From Nectonema munidae (lineage: Eukaryota; Nematomorpha; Nectonematoida; Nectonematidae), in the NCBI GenBank assembly GCA_030549495.1, contig JAUIRK010000862.1, positions 423,126 to 487,125 on the forward strand: DNA of 64,000 nucleotides, read 5' to 3'. How positions within the stretch are numbered: the stretch's first letter is position 1; each line of letters starts with the position of its first letter. The notes under the pieces were generated by a model that searched no databases, was not told the DNA's origin, and saw only the letters and a program-made list of their open reading frames with translations. Position numbers and translations under genes: made by a program. Positions 1-11,343 of this stretch are shown piece by piece.

Positions 1-1751
1 CTGACAAGTTGTCCTTGTCCTTGTAACTTCTTGTTTAATGCATTCAGTTCCTGAGTAATGTCAACAAGAAAAGCTAAGTCCATGAGCCATTTTGAATTAT
101 TTAGCACAGAAACAGCTTTCCCATCATTCTCCATTAAGGCTTTCACTTCGGCTCTCAACTCAAAAAATCTCTTCAGAGTGGTTCCTCGACTGAGCTAACG
201 TACATCAGTAAAGTAGAGTACATCCTTATATTCTGATCTTATTTCTTCCAAATAAGTGCAAAACTGCAGGTGCTACCTCTAGATATGATATGGTTGATAC
301 ATTTCACAACAATAGACATTACATTGTCAAACTTCAAACACTTGCTGCAAAGGGCCTGCTGATGAATAATGCAATGCAGAGCAATGGCCTTCTATACACC
401 CTCTTCTTCTAATTTTCTTTGGACAAGTGCCACGAGTCCATTTTTCTTCCCTGTCATTGATGGTGCTCCGTCGGTTGTTATTCCAGCAGACCTCTTCCAT
501 GATAATTCGGAGTCCAGAATAGCATTGAACAGCTGGCGAAATATCTCCTGAGCAGTAGTCTGCCCATGCATCGGCATAACTGTAAGCAACTCTTGAGTAA
601 CTTCAAAACTGTCATCAACACCACGGATCCATATTACAAGCTGTGCAGTGTCAGTGATATCTTTGCTCTCATCAACAGCGACTGAGTATGCACTGAAAAG
701 TTTGGCCTTCTCATGCAGCTGTCTGTATATGTCACATGACATGTCACAAATTCGCTCTCCACTGTGTTGGCTGAAAGACTGATATTGCTAAACGGATTCT
801 TTTTTTGGACAGACTATACTTGCAGCCTGTAACAAGCACTTTTTGATAAATTCACCATCTGTAAATGGCTTTGCCGCCTTTTCAATCATCACACTCACTA
901 CATAGATAGCTTCAACTGCTGCATGATTGTCTTTGCATGCTTTCTTAAAAAAATTGTTGTCTGAGTAGATATGTTTTAAGACTGGTGACTCTGTTTTCTC
1001 TCTCATTTAATTTGTATTTTTTATACACCTCAGCAGTCAGCATGTCTAGTAAAGTAATGACGTTTGATATTATATTCTTTGACCACTGCAAGTTTGTCTG
1101 TACATATGAGACAGGTTGGTTTGCCTCTGTGCTCAACAAAAAAAATTCAATTTCCCATTTTTGTTGGAATTTTCTGTGTTCAACGAAGGCAGTGTTTGGG
1201 AAAGACATGACGTGGGCTCTAAATAAAGAACAAATTTAGGAATTTAACAATATAAAAGAAATTGATTTAAAAAAATATACAGTAAAATCTCGGTATGTCA
1301 AAGTCGGATAAGTCAAACATTTCGTTATGTCGAAGTTTTTTCCAGGCGCAAACCCTTAACACTGTTCTTGTATGTAAAAATATAAATTTTACTTATACTT
1401 TAATTTTTAAAAGCTTAATAATGTCAACGCTTAGTTTCCTAATTTCAAGGTTGTTTACAAAATTTTAATTTAAGATGTTCATAAAGGAATTTTTTATTGG
1501 TTGAAATAAATACACTATATGCATGCATGCGAAATATGTGAATCAAATATGTTGAGATAATCAAATATTTTGGTCTGCTAACTAATTAGCGAATTAAATT
1601 GCGTGAATATGCAGGGGTTTTGGTCGGCAGCTTTATAGAAGTCACTGATGATAAAGCGGTCTCCAATAAACTTTGAAATCAAGTTGAAGGCCACAAAATA
1701 TTATTCCGAGGGCCGCATTTGGCCGGCGGGCCGGGACTTTGAGACCTCTCT
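1..1751 (-). mobile_element. hAT transposon, GTF2IRD2/ZBED5-like, cut by window start
   Basis: On the minus strand, three adjoining frames (1208-945, 1006-788, 742-392) give a hAT-superfamily transposase of the kind found in GTF2IRD2-like proteins. The N-terminal part begins with FPNTAFVEHRKFQQKWEIEF. The middle includes DGEFIKKCLLQAA. The catalytic part has SVAVDESKDITDTAQLVIW and TTDGAPSMTGKKNGLVALV. Bases 391-1 continue it with further breaks (LHCIIHQQALCSKCLK, then a VDITQELNALNKK-like stretch). The 5' end is marked near 1690-1751 by the GGCC-rich terminus usual for these elements (reading GGTCTCAAAGTCCCGGCCC inward on this strand). The other end lies outside the window, so target duplications cannot be checked. 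The frame changes mean it is inactive. It sits in a GT25 intron. Confidence 0.85.
1276..1345. repeat. Possible pogo/Tigger-like terminal sequence
   Basis: The stretch AAAATCTCGGTATGTCAAAG followed by GGATAAGTCAAAC and TATGTCGAAG resembles the repeated AAGTCGAAC-type ends of pogo/Tigger DNA transposons. It lies in the noncoding 5' part of the hAT element. No matching inverted end was found in this arm, so it may be a fragment. Confidence 0.3.
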
Positions 1752-2348
1752 AAGTGAAAACTTTAATGTCAAATCTTCAAGTTTTATATCGTGAACAAAG
1801 ACAAAAACTTTTCCTTATTTCTCATATTTTTTAGAACAAATGAATTTTATAGGAAAGGATGTTTTGAGAGAAGTTCACTCGATACACATTTATTCAAAAA
1901 ACACAACCTTGATTTCAATTCCATGAATTGCGGAAATAGAGCAATTGAAGTTCATTGTGATTTATTCATATTTACATGCACTATATATTACTGCTTTATG
2001 TTCACTGTTACCTTTCGACTTTTAAAAAGTCATACCGACTTTTTGAGATTTTAGAATTACCTTTTTAAGATACCTTGTTCTACGGTAAAATGTATATTGC
2101 AGTCAAGAATACAAATCGGGGAGAATAAAATGTACCACAATATCTATTTTTAAAGAATGATATTAATAATAATAATAGATGTAAAAAACACAACTGCTAG
2201 CTTGAAATTCATACAGTTTGCAGATATGTAATAAATTCATAGCGGTGATCACTTAATCTCGGTCCATTAGTTTGGACACTGCAAATCCTATTTAATTATC
2301 CTAGATTATTTGCAAGGAGTGTTATTGGTTTATTTTTTCGATTGACAG

Positions 2349-2559
2349 GGATACTACAAAAGATCCAAAGACTACTTCTCCATAGTCAGAGCACAAATTA
2401 AGGGCTGCTTCAACGTCTCCCTGGTATACTCAGCCTTTCTTGTGGATCTAACTAGTGAAAAGACGATGCACCTCACGTTCAACGTCTCGAAACTCCTCTC
2501 TCCCTTCAACAAAGCCTTGGACGATTTTCTCATCTTCATGCACTCTGTCCAAGAAACGC
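2349..2559 (+). CDS. COLGALT: GT25 / procollagen galactosyltransferase exon (N-terminal domain end)
   Basis: Collagen beta(1-O)galactosyltransferases (GT25) work in the ER lumen and transfer galactose from UDP-galactose to hydroxylysine of collagen. This exon reads GYYKRSKDYFSIVRAQIKG, then CFNVSLVYSAFLVDL, and ends KALDDFLIFMHSVQET. It aligns with the family segment GYYRRT..Y....RRGCF.VPMVHS.FL..L ... FDDIIVFA. The acceptor is TTGACAG|GGA and the donor is C|GTAAAC. It starts in phase 0 and leaves one base, which the next exon completes. It is clearly richer in GC than its flanks. The usual PMVHS core reads SLVYS here, so the protein is divergent or the N-terminal domain is relaxed. The upstream exons are not in the left arm. 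Confidence 0.82.
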
Positions 2560-2694
2560 GTAAACAGCTTTCACTCACTCACGCACGCATCCCCGTTTTC
2601 CCCATCTGAAGCAGCGTCTACTTCCTCCGATCGTGTATTTCGCGGTAAACTTCGTCAGTTTGAGCATAGTAATAATCCTACTATTCACAAAAAG

Positions 2695-2741
2695 TGGATA
2701 TTTATTTGTGGGAAAACCCAGTAATGATGAGGAAAAACCAG
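2695..2741 (+). CDS. COLGALT: GT25 / procollagen galactosyltransferase, small exon
   Basis: A 47-base exon bounded by CAAAAAG|TG and CAG|GTATGA. It completes the split codon from 2559 and encodes LDIYLWENPVMMRKNQ. With the previous exon this gives HSVQETLDIYLWENPVMM, which lines up with the family segment FAYACQAAGVSVHVCNEHRYGYM of the human protein. The 135-base intron 2560-2694 has GT-AG ends, though the pyrimidine tract is weak. The reading phase fits on both sides. This exon is short and rests on phase plus weak similarity, so it is less certain than its neighbours. Confidence 0.6.
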
Positions 2742-4059
2742 GTATGATGAGCCTGCAACACAATTACTAATATAAAAAATAGGAGAAAGTGAAAGATATT
2801 TTTATACTCAACCTATTTTTCACATTTTAAAATATGTGCATGAAAATTGCGATTCTCCTATATCCCTAAGATTCCTTTATTTAGAGGCCCTTTTTTAACC
2901 TTAACAGTAAAGTAGAGGAAAGGGAACCGAAAGAAAAGAAATATCATCGCCCAGCTATAAAAAAAATAGATAAAATTGCAGTTTATCAGCATCTTTGTTA
3001 ATTGAAATGAAAAAAGTTATATATTGAGAAATGTATAGCGACCCGAAAATTGCCAGTGCGAAAACTGTAAATCATGAAATCTTCGTGATATTCTTATTTG
3101 CTTAAAATTCGGGGAAAGCTGATATTTCGCACATGTTTTAGTCTGAAAGTTTTACAGAGAAAAATAAAACTACGCAAACTTTTCTTGATTTGCAGTATAT
3201 GTTTCTAAAATTTAGATGTTTAGCCTAAAAAATTAAAAAAAAATTACTTATTGTGCACTTATAATTGAAATTGCTGTGATTTTTCATTTTATTTACGAAC
3301 GATTTCAAATGTGATAAAAGATCTTTTTTTATAAATAAAAAACTTGAAACTGTGCATTCGTGTAATTTAATTTTGCGAAATTTTTGTGATAGAGGCGGCG
3401 CTACCTATCTATTTTCAAAATAGGAGCCCCCCCTCTTCTAGTGTCCTTCGTTTCTACCCCTCTCTATAAATAACTAAGATAGGCTTAAACTAACTTTATG
3501 AATAATACAAAAATCTTACATTCCGTTAAAATTGGTTTTAGGTATGGGAAGTGAACCACGTTTCGCAACCAATATATTAATCCTTTATACGAAGAAAAAA
3601 TTATCACTCATAGTTTCTCTGTGACTGATGAAGATTAGGGATATAAGAGCAATTTGTTCATATTGTCAATTCGCATAAGGTTTCTCAGAAGCTACATTCA
3701 TAGCAGCTATAGTTGAGCAGCATATAGTGCCAAATTCTTATATCAACTAATTAGCCCAATTATCTGCTTGGAAAGGTCCTGAACAAACACTAAAAATTAT
3801 AATTATATCATATTTGGATTTTCAAATCTCTTTTTTTTGAAATTATAAAATATATAGATGAAAAGGCGAAGATTCTGTTATTGAAAATCCAGTAGAACTC
3901 AATATTTCTTAAAAACGAAGACATCATTCGGGGGGGGGGGGGGGTATCCAAAGTTGACATAAGTCGATTTTGTTAAGTGATGATATATCTAAAAGTTGAC
4001 ATGAGGGGGGAGGGGGTTAAAATTTATTTAAAAAAAAAAGGTTGACGTCAATTGTGAAC
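2742..4059. other. Intron sequence without recognised features
   Basis: AT-rich start of an 8.4-kb GT25 intron. It contains a C run near 3430 and a run of 15 G at 3930-3944, whose right-arm partner (about 51,835) has only four C. No coding similarity seen. Confidence 0.6.
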
Positions 4060-4985
4060 GACCCCTTATTGTACATAAGAAGTGTAGCATATTGACTCCC
4101 AACTTCGGCGAGCAAGCTTTCAAACTGTCTGTGATGCAAAGGACGTGGCACTGATATAATTCACAATTTGGGTGACGTCTTTAATTATACCCTCCAAAGA
4201 TTAAAAAAAATTTTTAGCGCATAAAACTTCTTGATGAATTATACAATGAAACTTGATAATTTCATGCTGAATTTTTTGGGAAAACAAATTCACGAATCCG
4301 TTATTTTTTCCAACCATAGATGGAGCACCATCAGTTGTTATGGAGACACTCATTTTGAAATCATTTTTTTTTCAACAAAGCATTCCATAACTGAATTATA
4401 TATATCTACTCCTTGCGTCGTTTTAGACAAACTTATGAGTTGAATCAATTCTTTCTTCACTTTCTTTTGTATTGAAAAGCGTAAAATCACAGCTAGTATA
4501 GCATGGTTATTGATATGCATAGTTTCAACTAAGCACATTGAACAACATAAGGCCTTTTCTAAGTCGGTACAAATATCAACATCAGCGGCCATACGTAAAA
4601 TTCTATCTTTTACTGTGTTTCTACTCAAGGAAACATCAGATATACGTTTTAAAATTTTTCCTTGTTTTGAAAATCAAAAAAGATACATCCTAATAAAAAA
4701 GTTTTTTTAATGAAATCTCCATCAGATAAACTTTTTTCTTGTTTTGCCCAGTTTAAAGACATTTGAAAGCTTGCTTTAAGAAGATAATCATCCTTTTTGA
4801 TGAAAGATGAAAGAGCTTGATGCTGAAAACAATGTTTTTTAAATTCTTTTTGAATGACTTCTTTTTTTTCGCTGTCCAGTAAATTTGCAATTTTTTATGC
4901 ACGTTTTCAAAATGCCTTAACACTAGAAGTTCTACACGATACAATCCCCACATAAAACGCATAAAGCTTTATTTTTATGTTCTAC
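4060..4985 (-). mobile_element. hAT transposase fragment, SCAND3/EPM2AIP1-like
   Basis: Minus-strand frames 4962-4753 and 4628-4350 encode parts of a hAT-type transposase: ENVHKKLQIYW, then a run ending SLSDGDFIKK, then VSLSRNTVKDRILRMAADV and ISLSKTTQGVDIYNSVMECF. Lower down, about 4200-4080, a third piece reads DVTQIVNYIS and LLAEVGSQYATLL-like. The order matches SCAND3/EPM2AIP1/ZBED-type proteins derived from hAT elements. Frame shifts separate the pieces, so it is a decayed DNA transposon. No terminal repeats were identified. It lies antisense in a GT25 intron. The right-arm partner is about 50,890-51,700. Confidence 0.7.
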
Positions 4986-5760
4986 AATTCCATACATCGC
5001 TATGTTTAATAGCATTAATCCTCATTGATTTTCATATGGTTCAAAACGGACGGAAATCTAAAAATAATAATTTCAAATTTTTCGTATTTATCAATTATTT
5101 CCTTTTTTTCAAATAAAATTATTAACTTTTTTAATTGTTGATAGAAATAATGCTTTAAACTAAGAACTTTCATTAGCTAAGAACTTTCATTTTTCAAGAT
5201 TAAAACTTATTTTTAATTATGTTATCACGATAGTTCAATTATGTGGGGAAAAACCTTTTATTCCTACTACAAAATTAGATCAGATCACCTGGTTCTTATA
5301 TTAATCTTTATTTTTACCTCTTTAAATATTTTCTTCGATTTCAATAGATAACGAATTCTATGTTTGCAATTCTCATAACTTTGGCTACATTTTTCCTCCT
5401 CAAGATTCGAATTCGTCTTTACAAGAATCAATCAAATCTTTCACAGAGTTTCGATTGGACCACGTTTGTATGATGTTTTCATATTTTTTTCTTTCATTCC
5501 ATATATCTCCAACCTGATTACTGTCGGTGTCATGTTGTTTCTATCTTTCATACTTATTTTTGGACTCTACTGCTGATTTTTGCTATTAAAATTTTTCCTG
5601 AATTTGCGTGATAGTTGATTGACAAGTGCCCAACCAATTTCTAAATGGGCCTTAATTAATATGTAAAATTTTGGAAAGCTATTGTTGGAGCTAGAATTAG
5701 CATTAATATTATTAGTATTAGAGTTAGTGTTACCGCGATCGTACATACATACATTTACAT
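4986..5760. other. Intron sequence without recognised features
   Basis: AT-rich, with a short direct duplication of TAAGAACTTTCATT near 5160-5190. Nothing coding recognised. Confidence 0.55.
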
Positions 5761-6018
5761 TAGAGATGTATCGGATATCCGCATCCACAAATTTTCGAAT
5801 ATTTTTCTTTTTTCTATATATCGCAAAAAAATGTCGGATTTTTACTTTATCCAAAATTTTTATAACACATACACATTGGCATCTTCTCTCTAAATTTTTA
5901 AGAAGTATAAAACTTGCGTTTGCTTTGAATAGCAAATATGATATCCGCATCCGAAAGGATATCAAACTTGACATCTGCATCAACGGATATAAAAAATTTA
6001 ATATCTGATACATCTCTA
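5761..6018. mobile_element. hAT-type MITE with perfect 8-bp target duplication
   Basis: A 258-bp element starting TAGAGATGTATCGGATAT and ending ATATCTGATACATCTCTA, an inverted terminal repeat with one mismatch over 18 bases. It is flanked on both sides by the exact octamer ATTTACAT (5753-5760 and 6019-6026). Eight-base duplications and TAGAGATGTA ends are typical of hAT elements. The interior repeats ATATCCGCATCC-like motifs and has no transposase, so it is non-autonomous. The right-arm partner is about 49865-50109, where the ends are eroded. Confidence 0.88.
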
Positions 6019-7028
6019 ATTTACATATACATTTTTTGACACAAACTTTCCTATTTATTTGTATTAATACACGTCTCACCCAAAAAACATCTAGACACAC
6101 ATACATACGAATGAGAATACGAACTATTGACATTAGACACCCACCCATACACTGAAATGTTTTAATTTCGAAAGTAGCGGTATAGACTATTTTGCTTTAC
6201 AAATGTTTTTATATGTATATGTTATACCCTAATTTCCACTGATTTTTTTATATTTTTATTCTCTTCTAACTTAATTTTTAATTTTAAAATTTTTATTTTT
6301 TTATTATTTATGTAAAAACGGCCCAAAACTGCCTTTTTAGCCTTAGGTTGTCTTCGTATCAAAGACCCCAGTAAATTGAGTAAATTTCGGCATAGAAAGT
6401 CATCAATGCGCCATTTTGGGATTATACACTGCTCTGCTTTTGACCCAATCGCCATGTGCTGGCAAGCCCTAAACTAAACGATACTTATAAAAAATCTTTC
6501 TCTTTCCATTTACCCTCTTTCAACCTAAATGTGTATTGTTTTTGTAATTTGCATGCACTGTGTCCTTTTTTTGAATTAAAATGTGTCAAGCATCTAAATT
6601 GTTCATTTCTAAATTGTACTATTCATACTCTACTTGTTATTAGAGAAGTTAAATACGTTTTATCGCAGCGCCGCGTTTATTCGCAAGCGTGTGTTACGGG
6701 CGTTTGCCTCTAATTTTACTACTATATGTTCATGGTTAAGCAACCTATATCTATGTATTTTAAAGCGGGCGTTGTTTTGTCCCGGGAAGTCAGATTACAC
6801 AAACTCTTTGATGTGATTGGGTGAAAAAAAATTTAGTTTTAGCCAATCAAATTATGCTAGAACCGAGCGTATTATTTTGAAAATTTCTTAAATAAATTTT
6901 GCCTATTCAAATGGACTGCGCAAAACAATCCCCGCTCGAGGCGAGTTATTTCTTAGCACTAGAATTACCAAGCTGACAAATTGATCTTTAAGTTTAATGA
7001 TGGATGCTTGGAAAATCCACAAGATCAC
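6019..7028. other. Intron sequence without recognised features
   Basis: Unassigned AT-rich DNA after the MITE. The reading frames here (for example minus 6455-6222) have no family resemblance I can name. Confidence 0.5.
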
Positions 7029-7348
7029 TAAAATTTAAGCTTTGCTTCTGCAAATGTCCGATCTTTGGTTGGAAGGAGCGCAGAGGTTGTAAACATGCTT
7101 AGTAGAATGAATGTAGATATCGCAGGATTACAGGAGGGAATGTGTAAAAACAATGGGACAAAGACAATTAAGGGAGAAGAATATGCTTTAAAATTGTACT
7201 GAAGTAGCAAGTGTAATGGACGAGGTGGAGTTGAATTTATGGTGCAAATGGATAGAGAAGGTGATTTCTGTCAGACGCGTACGGGGTAGCATAATAGTTT
7301 TCTTTTTCAATTAAAAAAGAAATTAGGACTGTCTTGTCAGTGTATGCA
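7029..7348 (+). mobile_element. RTE-like LINE, endonuclease start (interrupted)
   Basis: The plus strand reads NVRSLVGRSAEVVNML, NVDIAGLQEG and NGRGGVEF, the beginning of an APE-type endonuclease as in RTE-like non-LTR retrotransposons. Frame shifts follow near 7200-7300, and the domain is broken off just after a sequence reading SVYA, where the hAT element at 7349 begins. The matching reverse-transcriptase remnants resume at 9400. It is a dead, internally deleted copy. The right-arm partner is about 48,690-48,960. Confidence 0.72.
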
Positions 7349-9360
7349 TAGTGTCTACAGGTCAGAGAAACCTGGAAATTCTGGAAAGGTCAGGGATTTT
7401 CTCCATAGGTTAGGGAAACCTGAAAAAGTCAGGGATTTTTTGAAAATTTCAGGATTTTTATATCTTTCATATGATAAATTTGGTGTTTTGCCTTGACAAG
7501 TCAGTTAATAGAATATACTTTACTTTATATCAATGTTCACTCATCATGAATTCCACATAAAGGATAACATTTAATTCAATTAATAACCCTGCAGGAGGGA
7601 CTGATACTTATTCACTTCAATGAGCATAGAAACCCTTCAGTTTTCATCATCCACCTGTTTCTTCGCAGGTTTTACACCACCAAGGTAAGTCGGTTTTTTT
7701 CTTTCTACTATATTATTATGTTTCTGTGCCGTTCTATTTAAACTCAAAATATGTGTTTCTGGTTATTTTGATATACCCCAAAGCATTTTCCTCTTAAAAT
7801 AGGATATTTTAAATTTAATCCAAAAGAATTATGTATAGGTGAATATGCTCATGGTATAGGTAATTTTTCATTCTATATGTTTTTTATTTTACTTTTTTTA
7901 AATTTGTTATTCATTTTTTCAGAATCATTTATCTATTATGTTGTTAGTATATGTTGTTTTTGCACCATATTAAATTGATTAATTCTAATGACTTCCAAGC
8001 AACCTTCCTTCAATGTTGGTTGGATAGATGCAAAGCTTCATCCTGAATTCAGTCTATGGTTAGAAAAGGGAGTGAATGATAGATATGATCGGTGCAAATT
8101 TTGTTTGAAAAATATTTTGCTCTCAAATATGGGAAAAACAACTCTCACAAGTCACACTAAAAGTGATAAACACAGAAAAGCTATAAATAGTGTGACAACG
8201 TCTAAGAAGATTTTTAATTCTACATATCCGTTTACCCACTCTGATGAAGTTACTGAAAAGGAAAATGCAATAGATATGTCCTTAGAATCAATTAATAGAG
8301 ATTCGAGTTCCCAATCTATTAAACTGTAGTTAAATTTATCGAAAGAACTTCTGAAAGCTGAAATTCTTTGGGTTTGAACTTCCACATCTGCACATATTTC
8401 TAATAGAGCAGCAGAGACATGCCAACGATCATTTGAATCAATGTTTTTAGATTCTAAAATAGCTTCTTTATTTGATGTTGCGAAAGACAAATTCAATTAC
8501 CTAACAATTTTTGGAATAGGTAAATATTTTAGCGAAAACTTAATGAAAATGATAGTTAAAATTCCAAAAAAATTTGCAGTATTTTTTGATGAAGCCTTGA
8601 ATACACAAATGGATATCCATGTGAGGTATGAATATCCAGACACTCACAGTGTTATAACGACTTATTAACCTTGGAAATGCATTGGGCCCTTTGCTTAAAC
8701 AGAATGATACATTTACACATGGATGGTCCTAATGTCAATTTGAAATTATTGAGATTAATTAAAGAAGAGTTACAAGTAGATACTGATTCTCCTAAGCTTC
8801 TTGAGATTGGAAGCTGCTCATTGCATGTTATACATGCTGCCTTGAAATCAGGTCATAAGAAAGCTCAATGGAAGTTGTTAAAGTTTTTGAGATATTCGTA
8901 TTATTTATTTAACAATCGTCCAATCAGAAAGGGAATTTTCACCAATATAACTGTTTCTAGAGAGTTTCCCTTGAAATATTGTATAACACGCTGGACAGAC
9001 AATAGTAAAGCTCTTTCTACTTCTATTAGAATATTACCCCGCCTAAGAACTTTCATTAGTAAAAGTTCTCCTATATCCACTTCTAAATTTTTACTTTCAA
9101 GTTTTGTTGCACCACCTGCTGATGATCTCATTAAAAATATGAGCGAATCTCAAATATTTAAAAACGTGAAAAAATTTTTACGAGACGCCCTAAAAATTCT
9201 TACTTTAGTTGTTAGTTGCCAATCACCCAAAATTATTTTATTAGGAGATGTTCAAAGACTGGATGTCTGCTTAATCCATATGAATTTGTTAAATCAATTG
9301 TCCGCGATTGAATTAGATGAACTTAAAAATGCTATATTAGAATGAATGTTTTATCCATAG
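7349..9360 (+). mobile_element. hAT transposon nested in the LINE
   Basis: It starts TAGTGTCTACAGGTCAG, with repeated GGTCAGGGATTTT and CCTGGAAA motifs that mark one terminus of a common invertebrate hAT group. The coding part begins at 7988: a BED-like zinc finger (CKFCLKN ... SHTKSDKH), then SKIASLFDV, FGIGKYF and FFDEALNTQMDIHVRYEY. Next come MDGPNVNLKLLRLIKEEL, GSCSLHVIHAALKSG and FPLKYCITRWTDN, ending near 9345. The frame has a TAG at 8327-8329, a TGA at 8375-8377 and a missing segment near 8640-8700. The far terminus was not recognised, so the end coordinate is approximate. Confidence 0.78.
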
Positions 9361-9399
9361 AAGCCTGAAACGTTTTGAGCTTGCAAACAGTTAAATCCT

Positions 9400-9985
9400 A
9401 ATGGCTTTCATGCCTGGTAAAACACGATTGATTTCATTTTTACTGTGAGACAATTGATGCATAAACTTTGATCGTATCCGAAGAGAGGTGGTTTGCGGGC
9501 ACTGAGTAAAAGGGATGTGATGTAGTATGAAGTGAGAGTTGTGATGGAGATGTACAGAAAAGTTAAGACTACTAGCATGATAGATAGGTGAATGATCCCA
9601 ATGGTTTGGCATGAAGGTCGGGGTGCACCAAGGGTCAATGCAACGACAGAAATAAGAATGATACGGATGATGTGTAGCAAGACAAGATTCCAAGTGCGGT
9701 TTAAAGAAAGATAACGGAGATTGAAGATATTGAAAGACACTTGGAAGAATATCGACTGCGTTGACTGGGTCATCTTGAGAGAATGAATGCAACAAGTTCA
9801 ATCATAAAAGTAAGTGATGAAAGAGTTAGTGAAAATATGAAGGGAAGAAGACTAAAAAAGACGTGGGGGGAAATCGTGAAAGAAGACATGAAGAAAAGTG
9901 ACTTCAAGATTGAAGAATCGCTAGTGAGAAAAAGCTGGAAATGTCGCTGCAGCAAACTGATCCATCCTGGCCAGCTTGGATGAGG
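9400..9985 (+). mobile_element. RTE-like LINE, reverse transcriptase remnants and C-terminus
   Basis: The plus strand resumes with FMPGKTRLISFLL and INFDRIRREVV, matching the start of the RT domain (FMPGKSTTDAI...DLEKAYDRVPREV) of RTE-like LINEs. After many lesions comes the C-terminal tail LERMNATSSIIKVSDERV and GRRLKKTWGEIVKEDMKK at 9780-9985, like the RPKKTW..VV..DL tail of these proteins. The catalytic core is missing. Antisense frames over the same bases are shadows. The right-arm partner is 46,300-46,850. Confidence 0.72.
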
Positions 9986-11193
9986 ACCAAGCTCTCATAT
10001 GAACAAATTGATGATGATGAATGTTCAAAGGTCAATTTGTCTGTTTGTATTTATTCACTTTTGTTAGTTAATACTGCTACCTTCAATACATATCTTATAC
10101 ATAAACCTTTCACACCATAGAACAAAGGGGTAGAGTTGGAGTCGTTTCTGATTATAATTAAAATGACAGAAAAATCGTAAACGGAATCATGATTATTTTT
10201 TTAACCCCAAAATAAAAATGAATCAGACCTAGAGAACCACAAAAATCAGATTTTCTTAGTAGTAGTGCTGAAAACTTTTCTGGTATACATCAGGAGAAAG
10301 AACAGAGTTTCTTGCAAAACAATTAGATGCCAATCCCCTAAATCATGGGTAGAGAAGGATTTTTTTATCCATACAGCTAGAAGTCATGACACCTACGATT
10401 TAGTGTTTGACAGCTATGACGAACAACTATATGAATATTTCGGCAAATCATGCATCAACACTAGATGATGATCAAGTTAGCTAATGAAAACTAAAGCTAT
10501 TCTTTCCACAGCTAGCTAACCTCGCTTGTCAATATCTAATGTTTCTTACTAATCAAAATCAGAAATATCGTATTTTGGAAATCAAAATCAGAATTTTATA
10601 AGTGAAAAAATATCAGAATGAAAATTGTATTTAAAAAATTCACAGAATCAGATTCGTCATCTAGAATCGGTCCTAACCCTGAAGGGCCGTAGATCTTTTT
10701 GTGCATGAAGGTCATCTTAAAATTCTTAATCCCCATAGAAGCCGCATAGAATATTTTTTATTCCCCAATATTTTATTTAAGTATTTTATATACAACTAAA
10801 TGAACAAACAACATTTTAACATATTTTAATTAAGTATATTTTTTAAATTCAATTAACAAGTAAAATAATAAGATTTTTAAAAAGATGGCTCATAAACATA
10901 GAGAATATAAGATTGTCAAATATCTAATACAGGCAAGTAAGCACTTTTTATACAAATTGATAGCTTCTTTTGAGAAAGCATTTTGATATTCGGCTTTTAC
11001 CCACTGGCTTTTAGTCTACATTGATCCTCCAAATGCTAGTCTGACAACTGCGTTCTCACTGAATGCCAGATTTCCATCAAGTACGAAAATACTGATTTAC
11101 AAAACTATATATTGAATACGAGAATATTCTACCGCCTTTTTCCATATTTGAATTAGATTTTTGATTCTTTCTCTTGTCAAAAAGAGATTTCAG
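9986..11193. other. Intron sequence without recognised features
   Basis: AT-rich end of the GT25 intron. A 67-residue frame at 10265-10468 was examined and has no recognisable similarity. Nothing else seen. Confidence 0.5.
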
Positions 11194-11343
11194 GATATTA
11201 TATTCAGGCATTTCAAAAGGATTCGATCAATTGTTATCCGCATCACTCTATTTTTAGATACAAATGGACTTGTACTTCAACCAAGTCGCTTTTTAAAGAA
11301 TTCAACGTCGTATGAAACGCCAAGCTTAATCTCTTTCGATAGG
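11194..11343 (+). CDS. COLGALT: GT25 / procollagen galactosyltransferase linker exon
   Basis: Fifty codons between ATTTCAG|GAT and AGG|GTAAAT, both in phase 0. The end reads VLQPSRFLKNSTSYETPS then LISFDR and joins directly to IFVINLEKRRERR of the next exon. This matches the family stretch (PSQYV...YPDKMGFDE then IFMINLKRR) that links the N- and C-terminal GT domains. The distance from the preceding IYLW motif to PSRF is 44 residues, against 45 in the human relative. An alternative acceptor (exon from 11185) is also in phase. The first twenty residues are poorly conserved. Confidence 0.75.

Noticed and set aside
1791-2054. Frame with FYRKGCFERSS, considered as a GT25 exon because of the GCF motif
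   Set aside because: The true GCF-containing exon is at 2349-2559 with a far better match and correct splice phases; the rest of this frame matches nothing.
9391-9801. Long minus-strand frames across the RTE-like LINE
   Set aside because: They are antisense shadows of the plus-strand reverse-transcriptase remnants; their partner frames at 46,518-46,870 are the same shadow in the right arm.
10265-10468. 67-residue plus-strand frame considered as a GT25 or host exon
   Set aside because: No recognisable motif, not required by exon phases, and the intron 2742-11193 joins correctly without it.
11010-11110. Plus-strand phrase IDPPNASLT, compared with the IDxDNFLTN motif of GT25
   Set aside because: Wrong order (it would follow the GCF exon) and weak similarity.
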